A stretch of 20,647 nucleotides of DNA from Discostella pseudostelligera (lineage: Eukaryota; Bacillariophyta; Thalassiosirophyceae; Thalassiosirales; Thalassiosiraceae), in NCBI GenBank assembly GCA_036940085.1, contig JALLBK010000220.1:1-20647 (forward strand), given 5' to 3'. The number at the start of each line of letters is the position of its first letter. Within the stretch, counting starts at the first letter, position 1. The position numbers and the translations under genes were made by a program. The notes under the pieces are model-generated. The model did no database searches. It was not told where the DNA came from and worked only from the letters and a program-made list of their open reading frames with translations. This document shows, in pieces, positions 1-7,596 of the stretch.

Positions 1-2
1 TC

Positions 3-161
3 GAGGGAATGCCAAGGTTGATTTCGCGCGTTGTACCTGGGCTTGAGACCCATCTAGTTAGACTGGCGAAGTGCTGTGCCAACGAGGGCTTGAATGAAAG
101 CAGCTGCAATATCATCTGGCAATTGCAAGCTAGCTTTGCATGGGACAATATGATGAGATAA
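3..161 (+). CDS. 3' end of an unidentified gene (partial, cut by window edge)
   Basis: An open frame enters from the left edge and runs 52 codons to a TAA at 159-161. The encoded tail contains RLISRVVPGLETHLVRLAK and ends SFAWDNMMR. It looks like ordinary folded, partly amphipathic helical protein and not low-complexity read-through. After the stop the sequence turns AT-rich (TAATATATAT), as expected for a 3' UTR. The next gene faces it on the other strand, so the two would be convergent. No family is recognised from this fragment. The alternative is a chance open frame, since 53 codons is short; the other two + frames stop within 45 bases. Confidence 0.4.
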   Translation, partial: EGMPRLISRVVPGLETHLVRLAKCCANEGLNESSCNIIWQLQASFAWDNMMR

Positions 162-424
162 TATATATCTACCACTAAAAACGATTTGCGCTTTCCGCAT
201 AATGGATGTGTCATAGTTAGCAAGGATTATTATTTAGCAATATTATACTACTGACTACTCCTAGCACTCTCTCTCTATCTCTCGTTAATGTTCCGATCCA
301 TATTCACTTTTCTCCTATTCTCTCGTTGTAGGTAGGGGATGATGCAGGTGGTGCACTTCAAGCCCGATAAAAAGGACGACAAAGACGAAGAAGACGATAC
401 CAACACATCATCAATCATTGTCAT
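162..424. other. Convergent 3' intergenic region
   Basis: This 263-base AT-rich stretch lies between two genes facing each other. It contains CT-rich tracts (around 264-282 and 307-326) and no convincing open frame. It presumably holds both 3' UTRs and polyadenylation signals, though no specific poly(A) signal can be named. Confidence 0.5.
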
Positions 425-2164
425 TCACGGATAATACATTCTCATCCTCTTCACTCTCGGTTGTTGTTGCTGATGTTGCTTCTTATGTTGTTGGTGTACC
501 AACGTAGACGAACCACACGTCATTCCGCTAATGGTATATCCCCCAAATGCCGAGGAGTATGTCTGAACTACCTGTCGATGGGTCGTCGTTGTCGTAGTAT
601 TCGTCGTGGAAGATAATGTCGAACTAAAAGATGAAGAGGAGGATGGTGATGAAGTCTTTCTCTCATGTGCAGGATGAATCAACTCTCCAGTAGTATCATC
701 CACCTCCATCTCATCCTCCTCGACAGCACTTCTCCAATCATACAATTCATGAGCATATTCACGCTTGTTCCGTAGTTTGTTCACGCGTAGCTCGTCACGC
801 TTGGTGTACATGTTGGATATCATGGTGGGAGGGTAATGAGTGGTTTCAAAGATGGGATAGACGGTTACGGAATTGTTAAAAGTGACACCACGAGATGGTG
901 ATGATTCGTCTTCGCTATTGTTCATGTTGTTGTTGTTGGCGGAGCGACGACAACGAAGGCTTCGATTGGAGGAAGTTGATGACTTGGAATGACTAGTGTT
1001 CGAAGGTGGTACGGAACATCCATGCCACATTCTTGGTCTGGTACTACTGCTTCTGTTTCCCATCATCATGTACGTGCGATGACGCTGCTGTTGTGGGTAA
1101 CCATGGTCATTATCATAGGCTTCGTCGTCGTCTTCCTCGTCGGAACTCGGTTCGTCCTCTTCATCATACTTGAGCTCGTCTATCGACGTCGGCATGCCAA
1201 AGGGAAGAAAGAGCTCGTGCGGCGGTGGCTGTTGTTGCTGTTTCGATGACTTATTCTTCCACCGACGAAGGAGGGTGTTGCTGCGGTTACTGCTAGTGCT
1301 CGAACAACTGCTGGATCGCAACGAAGGTGCACTGCCACACGAGGATGTGTCATCACCCAAAATCGACTCTTGATCCGAAGCCGTAGCATTGGGTGCCTCA
1401 TCTTCATCATTGTCGTCGTCGTCGTCCTCCTCCGATTCGTAGTCGCTCACACTCTCATCATCGTCTTCTTCATTCGCCACTTCGTCCTCCTCGCTGGCAT
1501 TGACCTGATCGTCGTCATCGTCGTCGTCGGAGCAAACGGACAAGGACTCCTCCTCCTGGGAATTGCTCCCCTCTTGACTCTCTTCGTCGTCATCACTATA
1601 ACTGGTGACACTATCGTCGTCCTCCCCTCCATCCAAATGATGACATCCATGAAGTGACACCTCAGCGGGGACTGACACTAGCCCTCGCCTCTTCTTGGTA
1701 GTGTCAGTTTCATAAATTGAAATATGATTCTCAGTGTAATTATCGTCGTTGTCGTTGAAGCCGGCTTCGATCTCGTCGTCGTCGTCGTCATGATGGTGCA
1801 CGTGGGTCGATTCGTTCATGTTCATGTCATCCTCCTCCCCTTCATCGTCGTAGCTGGTCACAATGGTCGGGGTGTCCTCGTCGTCATTCGAGAGATGAAG
1901 GTGATGGCGATACCATCGCCGTGATGACGGCTTATTGGAATTCTGGTTCTTGTCGTTACATGTCATGATGTTGTTGGTGGTGCTGCGCTGGCAATGATTT
2001 CGATTAGGAGAATGACGGTGGCGGCGGCGGCGGTGCTCGTCTGCAGCATTGACAACATGCTCGTCGTCGTCGTCGTCGTCGTTAGATGATGGTGATGCTG
2101 ATCTCCAAAGTGGACAATCGTCGTTGCCGGCGTTAGTAGAAGTAGAAGCGGCGGCGGTGTTCAT
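425..2164 (-). CDS. Acidic low-complexity protein with C-terminal RVxF-type PP1-docking motif and GELIHP block
   Basis: A single-exon frame of about 579 residues from the ATG at 2162-2164, which has A at -3 and begins MNTAAASTST. The frame stays open upstream to another ATG at 2323. That added stretch looks like UTR, and the open frame beyond 2323 begins with TTG, so it is not a start. Most of the protein is disordered: Asp/Glu runs, Ser and Asn runs, His repeats. The ordered part is encoded at about 662-892. It has RGVTF, matching the protein phosphatase 1 docking pattern [RK]x(0-1)[VI]x[FW], then VTV three residues later (the RVxF-phi-phi arrangement). A charged helix REYAHELYDWRSAVEEDEM and GELIHPAHE follow. 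I infer a nuclear or cytosolic PP1-binding regulatory protein. I believe similar WDWR...GELIHP blocks occur in other diatom proteins, but could not check. No enzyme domain is visible. Confidence 0.75.
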   Translation of the reverse strand: MNTAAASTSTNAGNDDCPLWRSASPSSNDDDDDDEHVVNAADEHRRRRHRHSPNRNHCQRSTTNNIMTCNDKNQNSNKPSSRRWYRHHLHLSNDDEDTPTIVTSYDDEGEEDDMNMNESTHVHHHDDDDDEIEAGFNDNDDNYTENHISIYETDTTKKRRGLVSVPAEVSLHGCHHLDGGEDDDSVTSYSDDDEESQEGSNSQEEESLSVCSDDDDDDDQVNASEEDEVANEEDDDESVSDYESEEDDDDDNDEDEAPNATASDQESILGDDTSSCGSAPSLRSSSCSSTSSNRSNTLLRRWKNKSSKQQQQPPPHELFLPFGMPTSIDELKYDEEDEPSSDEEDDDEAYDNDHGYPQQQRHRTYMMMGNRSSSTRPRMWHGCSVPPSNTSHSKSSTSSNRSLRCRRSANNNNMNNSEDESSPSRGVTFNNSVTVYPIFETTHYPPTMISNMYTKRDELRVNKLRNKREYAHELYDWRSAVEEDEMEVDDTTGELIHPAHERKTSSPSSSSSFSSTLSSTTNTTTTTTHRQVVQTYSSAFGGYTISGMTCGSSTLVHQQHKKQHQQQQPRVKRMRMYYP

Positions 2165-2365
2165 GGATGATCCAATGCGAATGAAAATGAGAGTCCAATC
2201 CCAAGATTTGTCCCAAGGCGCTCGGGCCAAGCAATAATAATAAAAATAATGGTGGGTTGGGTTGTGTTGTGTCTTCTCAATCTCAACGTGACGACGTTGG
2301 CTCGGATGAAAGGTGAAATCCATTGGTGTTTTGCACGCAACGAGTGACAGTGGTGCGCCATGCAA

Positions 2366-2389
2366 GAAGGTGAAGGTGAAGGTGAAGGT
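2366..2389 (+). repeat. GAAGGT hexanucleotide repeat, four perfect copies
   Basis: Four head-to-tail GAAGGT units lie upstream of the - strand acidic-protein gene. They are outside any supported coding region and behave as a short microsatellite. Confidence 0.8.
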
Positions 2390-2622
2390 GGTGTGTGTGG
2401 ACGGATGGGCGAGAGATGAGAAGAGAAGAAGATGGCATGTGAATGTGTGGGCGGTGCATCATTTTTTTTTGGAGCGAAGACGCTTCCCTTTCTCCCAATT
2501 TAAAAGTATCAATTCCCACATGGAGATCCTGTAGTGAATGTGAGTGGCGAATCGGGAAGACGTAGGAATACTCCTACTTAGCAGGGAAGGTGGATTGGCA
2601 ATGCCTTCTGTCTGCATTTTAT

Positions 2623-2630
2623 GGCGGGAA
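2623..2630 (+). promoter_or_regulatory. E2F-like motif GGCGGGAA
   Basis: The context is TTTTATGGCGGGAAGG. It resembles the E2F/DP consensus TTTSSCGC / GGCGGGAA and lies in the divergent promoter region, mirrored by an inverted copy at 2887-2894. Confidence 0.3.
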
Positions 2631-2886
2631 GGGAGATGTGACATTCCAACACCTAACCAGGACCGACAGCGGACAGACGACAGCTGGCACAGGCAGGAGA
2701 AGAAGGCGGCGGGCGGCCGGCGGGCTGTTCTGTGAGATGAGAAGAACTTTGTCCTTTTGGCGGATATTTTTCATCCGTTTCGTTTTCTTTCGTTCATTTC
2801 GACTTTCGGAGAGAGAGAAAGTCGAGAAAGTTGGGACCGAAACGAAAAGGCTCAAGTTTCATCACCGCACACAGACGAAATCTTTC

Positions 2887-2894
2887 TTCCCGCC
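2887..2894 (-). promoter_or_regulatory. E2F-like motif, inverted (TTCCCGCC)
   Basis: Read on the - strand the context is AAAATGGCGGGAAG, a good match to an E2F-type site. It lies about 60 bases before the strong-context ATG at 2958 proposed for SEC24. Confidence 0.3.
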
Positions 2895-2957
2895 ATTTTG
2901 TCACCTCGATGCCGATGCGTGCGATCTTCGATCTTCGGTTTGGTGTTTGGATTGACC

Positions 2958-5900
2958 ATGGCGAAAATCCGAAGCATGCCGCCGCCGTCACCACCGCCAC
3001 CACCTCCTCCTCCACCACCACACCCGCCCACCCACACCACGCCAATGGGTTTCATACCGATCGTTCTGCACCTTCATCAGAATGTGTCAATAATGAGGCA
3101 ATGGCCAACATGAACATGCCATTGAATGCAGAGCAACAACAACGACAACGACGGCCGCCGCCGCCATTGCCGCCACCTCCGCCAAAGTCGATGCCGATGC
3201 ATGCCGCAGCTGGAAGGCCAGAAGCAGCTCCAACGATACCTCCTGCCGGTGAATTGGTTCCATCCACGCCTACGCAAATATCATCATCTAGCTTGCCGCC
3301 AAAACCAACACCAGCAGCGCCAGCGCCACTTCCAGTGGCTGTTGCTGCAGCGATGAGAGGGCCGCCGCCGCCGCATCATCATCATCATCATCAACAACAA
3401 CAACATACTTACTTACCGCCACCTCCTTCTTCTCTTAATAACTCTATGCAACAACCTTTGCCATCGCCATCATCAGTGCCACTGGATATGACGTCTCAGT
3501 CTCAGTCGAAGCAGCCAGTACCACCATTGCATCCCACGCAGGCGCAGCAACCCCTGCACATGCCGAAAATTCAACAATATAATAATTATAATCGACCGCC
3601 TATTCCTCCTCCGATGATGCCTCCACAAATATCTCAATCAATTCATCTCCAGCGACCAACACCACCAACACCACCATCTGCACAACCAGTAGGTCATTCT
3701 GTACCGCCATTGCCAAATCAATATCAATATGCCAACCAACAGTACCAACAACAATTGCAACAACCGCATCAGCAACAACCTCCACATCATTCTCAGCATT
3801 GGCAACAACACTCTCAAAATCAGTACTCTCATCCTTCTCCTCCACCTCCCCTGCCATTATCATCGTTACAATATCCACAACCGCCACCACCATCACAATA
3901 TCATCATCAACAACCACCACCGCAGCAACATCTTCCACATCCACCGCCAACGCAACATCTCCCCAACGAGCGGGAAAAGATTGATTCTACCCAAATACCA
4001 CGCATACCCCTCTTCACGCGTCCACATCATGCACCTGCCACCATTTACCCTACTTATAATAATGCCACAACAACAACAATAGACAATGTTCGACAACAAT
4101 TGGCAATGCCACCACCTCCCTCTGATTCACGATATGTAGTTGCCTCCTGCAATATTACCACCAACTCTTCCAACAATTACAGCAATGCAGATTATCATCA
4201 CAATGTATTGGTATCACCCCGAATCATGAGGAGTACTGTCCACACCTTCCCAGTTGACAATACGACATTACGCAAATGTGGTGATTTGCCATTAGGGTTG
4301 GTGATATCCCCACTGGCTGGATTGACTACCTTCTGTGACGGCGGCGGTGGTGGCAAGAGATCGAATGACAGTAGTGGTGCTGCTTCTACCAATGCATTTC
4401 CAGCTGCACCAACATCAACAGCAACAACTGCTGCAGCAGCAGCATGGTCATCTCAATGGAATGGACGAGAGCAGGGTGAGATGTATGGCAAATCCAATAC
4501 TACCAACGAGGAGGAGGAGGAGGTGGTGGATTACATTCCACTCTCCTCCTCCACCGAGTCTATAACAACAGCAGCAACAACAACAACTACTACTGATGAT
4601 GATGATTCCAACGAAGATGATTTTGATCCAGAACGCATTCCCGTAATTCGCAATGGTGGTGCCAACCGCGTTCCGCTAACCCCACCCCGATGTGATCGAT
4701 GTCAAGCCTATCTCAATCCATTCTGCACACCTTCCTCCTCTTCCTCCTCGAATCGATTTAACTACAACACCCACTCTGCACAAAACTACAATTGCAACAT
4801 ATGCGGTGCTTCCTCCTCCATCACCATCTCTGAGGAATATATTATGAATGGTACCTATGATGCAGCAACACGATGCAGTACTGTCGAATATGAAGTGGGT
4901 GGTGCTTACAATGTTCGAAAAGAGGGACCTGTTCAGAATGTACATTTGTATGGTGTCGAATATGTCCCACCACCACTGTCATCATCGGATCAGAATGGGG
5001 GAAGGTTGGATCAACATCACCACCAACATCATCATCATCATCATCATCATGGAAATATCCAAAGCCATGGATGGCATGAATCATTGAATGCCATTCGAGA
5101 AGTAGCCCACGGACTATCGACTACAGCACCACCATATGCACAAGTATCAATCGGATTGTTTGCATTCTATCAGGATATGCTAGTATTTCCATATTTGATG
5201 ATCCCATCGAGGCCTCAACCTACCAGTGGTGGCAGTGTAACCGATGATAGGCATGAACAACCGCAGCAATGGATAGAACAAGATTTTGAGGATGCCAAAT
5301 TGGCAGTGGCAATAGTGTCCGATGTAACAGAGGATCCAATTAGTCCACTGCCACTCCATTTATGGACATACGACATGGGAAAAGGATTGGATTCTATTGA
5401 GTGGAAACGGTTCAATCAGATATTAGATTCGTTTACGGATGTCATGGAACAATTGCTATCCAATTCTTTGTCAACCATGGAGACCCAACCTACGACTCGC
5501 AATTGTGGAGGGGCTGCCCTTGCGGCGTTAGCAGATGCACTCTACGATTCCGGAGGAAGAGCCACGTTGATCACAACACGTCGACCGAATTACGGTGTTG
5601 GAGCACTTGCCGATCGCGAGAAGCATGGGACACCATCTTCTCGATCTCAGCATCTCAAACAATCTCCATACCGCAATAAATCTGACGAACAAATATTATT
5701 TACACCGTTGCAACACCTTTCCAAATCACTACCCGATGAATCGATTCATGCCAAGGCTGGACATTTCTACCGTCAATTGGGTGAACAATGTGCCATGCAG
5801 CGCGTATGCATTGATATTGTAGTGGCATCGTCGTTAGTGACACCCCCTCCATCGCCGACAACAACATCAACTGTTGGTATCGAAGCGATGCATCCCAATG

Positions 5901-7363
5901 TACGAGAATTTCTGGACGTGGCTACTCTTGCCGAGCTGTGTCGGAATACGTGTGGCAAGTTCAAATGGCTGCGAGTGGGGAATGAATGTGGAGTTGCCGT
6001 CGGCGATGGACGACAACCAGGAGGAGAATCCTTCACGTGTGAACAATTGAGAGAGGAGCTCAAGCGATCAGCATTGGCGTATTCGGGGAGCGATGTTGTC
6101 TTCAAGCTTCGGTGCTCTAGTGGGGTTCAGGTCAAATCCTATTGCCCTACTTTACCAGTGGGGACTCTAGTCGGGGATGGCATCGTCAATTCTGCGGAAT
6201 TGGAACTATCCAGCATGAATTCTGGAGCGTCCATCGCTCTCTTGCTGGAACATAAAATCGGAGGAGTGCAGGATACTCAAGGAGGACGACGAGGCATCGA
6301 CTCACCCATGGTATTCTTCCAATCGGCTGTGCTGTATACGACAATGACCGGCCGGCGTCGCGTGCGGGTTTCGACCATGGGATTGATCACCACAAAAGTT
6401 CCCGCGGATGTTTACCGTTCGGCTGATCTGGGTACTGTGGCTGCCATCATGACACGTCAGGCAATTTCGGACTTGGAAGATCGGAATGAGGGATCACTCA
6501 ACAAAGCTCGAACAAATGTATTCCAGAAATGTGTTGAGATATTAGCCAATTATCGAATGCACACAACAGCAAGAACGTCTCCCGAAGGTCAACTCGTCCT
6601 TCCCGAATCGTTGCAGCTCCTTCCTTTGTTCTGTTTGAGTTTGCGCAAGAGTCGATTGTTACGCAATAGCAGCATACCCTTCAAAAGACCATTCCCAAGT
6701 GCCGATGAACGAGCGTATCACATATTTTACGGAAGAATGGCGACACCGTACATGAGTTTGCAATGCGTGCATCCTAATTTGTTCCAGTTGTCAGACATGA
6801 GATCGCTTGATGGCGAATGGATTGCACCACCTGCTCTTGAGACCAATTTGTATGCAGGAGAAAATGCCATAGCTGCCTCGATGCGACGTGTATGCCAGCT
6901 TCCGAAATCGATGAACCCCAGCATCGCCTGTCTTGATGAGAAGGGGATGTACATCCTCGACGATCGATTTGCATTTTATCTGTTTATTGGCAAAGAAGTT
7001 CCGGAGGAACACTGGAAGGAATTACTCTCCGTTTCGAAACCATCCGGCGCGCATCGGGTTGACGGTGATTGGGTACGTAATGTCCCGATGGGGTCAATGG
7101 CAGTTGCATCCACGGAGTCGGGCCCCAAACTTCGTAACATCCTCCGTCAATTGCGTGCACTGAACTCGCCCAATCCTACGCTTGCCATGTGTGCCCGGCA
7201 TACGCATGCACCACTAATATTGGTGTTCGTAGGCCGCGGCAGCGTATTTGAAGAAGAAATGGACAGCTTACTAGTGGACGACCCCGATGATCACGAGAAG
7301 AGCTATGTTGATTTCCTTTGTGATGTTCATAGAGCGCTTCGTCAGAAGATGGCGAACACCTAG
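2958..7363 (+). CDS. SEC24: SEC24, COPII coat cargo-adaptor subunit (start uncertain)
   Basis: Sec24 pairs with Sec23 in the COPII coat that buds vesicles from the ER, and selects cargo. The N-terminal third is a Pro/Gln/His-rich tail. A Sec23/Sec24 zinc finger follows: RCDRCQAYLNPF and CNICG, Cys codons at 4691, 4700, 4793 and 4802, with a Ser/Asn insert between the pairs. Then come the trunk (for example GHFYRQLGEQCAMQRVCIDI, FLDVATLAELCRNTCGKFKW), the beta-sandwich, the helical part (LRKSRLLRNSS, HPNLFQLSDM) and a gelsolin-like end (MYILDDRFAFYLFIGKEVP). The family is usually about 900-1250 residues; this one is about 1420-1480. In this reading frame the ATGs are at 2909 (poor context) and 3101 (good context). 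The best-context ATG, ACCATGG at 2958, is in another frame. It joins correctly if 3049-3131 is an 83-nt phase-1 intron, giving 1440 residues. The span given follows that model. Confidence 0.88.
3049..3131 (+). other. Possible 83-nt intron in SEC24
   Basis: The donor G|GTTTCA is weak and the acceptor AATGCAG|AG is reasonable. Removal joins a Pro-rich first exon starting at the strong-context ATG 2958 (MAKIRSMPPPSPPPP...) to EQQQRQRRPPPP in the SEC24 frame, rebuilding a GAG codon at the junction. The unspliced alternative starts at 3101 (GGCAATGGCC). In that case the frame from 2958 is an upstream ORF ending at 3113 and overlapping the start. Confidence 0.4.
5027..5050 (+). repeat. CAT trinucleotide repeat encoding eight His inside SEC24
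   Basis: Eight perfect CAT codons follow CATCACCACCAA and make a His-rich insert between the zinc finger and the main trunk fold. A second CAT run (3374-3391, six His) followed by CAA codons lies in the N-terminal tail. In-frame triplet repeats like these are length-variable by slippage. Confidence 0.85.
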
Positions 7364-7596
7364 AGTAATGTATAGCTATCGTGTATTTCAATATGGAAGA
7401 AGTATCAACTTAATGATGATTTTACTTTCAGTAGACATTATCTACCAGATTCGTCTCTGACTACGAGGAACATTCAACCTCATCTGCGAGAATGACATCT
7501 TGAGAGATGGCAAACCACAGCATCCTCTCTTAAAGCGGTAATGCTGTTTGCGTACTACAATCTCCAAACTCTGACAATTATCGAATCGACTCTCTA
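7364..7596. other. Convergent 3' intergenic region (SEC24 / GET2-like)
   Basis: These 233 bases between the two convergent stops hold both 3' UTRs. Nothing else is seen in them. Confidence 0.5.

Larger units (their letters stand above)
2165..2957. promoter_or_regulatory. Divergent control region between the PP1-docking gene and SEC24
   Basis: This roughly 790-base region separates two divergently transcribed genes and should hold both promoters and 5' UTRs. Visible items are a GAAGGT hexamer repeated four times (2366-2389), a T9 run (2462-2470), GA-rich tracts near 2810-2830, and two GGCGGGAA motifs in opposite orientations (2623-2630 and, reversed, 2887-2894). The frames open here are short, or begin only with TTG or weak ATGs, and none is convincing as a separate gene. 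Confidence 0.5.

Noticed and set aside
989..2237. Several + strand frames opposite the acidic protein gene (hydrophobic Val/Leu/Phe-rich)
   Set aside because: They are complements of Asp/Glu/His codon repeats, have no domain, and overlap the better-supported - strand gene.
2831..2908. N-terminal extension of SEC24 from 2831
   Set aside because: It would start at TTG, and the sequence looks like 5' UTR. The same holds for the 425-2365 frame (TTG), the 10206 start (GTG) and the 11620 start (GTG).
3084..3133. Alternative 50-nt intron in the SEC24 5' region
   Set aside because: It restores frame but uses the second AG of AGAG and is shorter than any confirmed intron here; the 83-nt option fits better.
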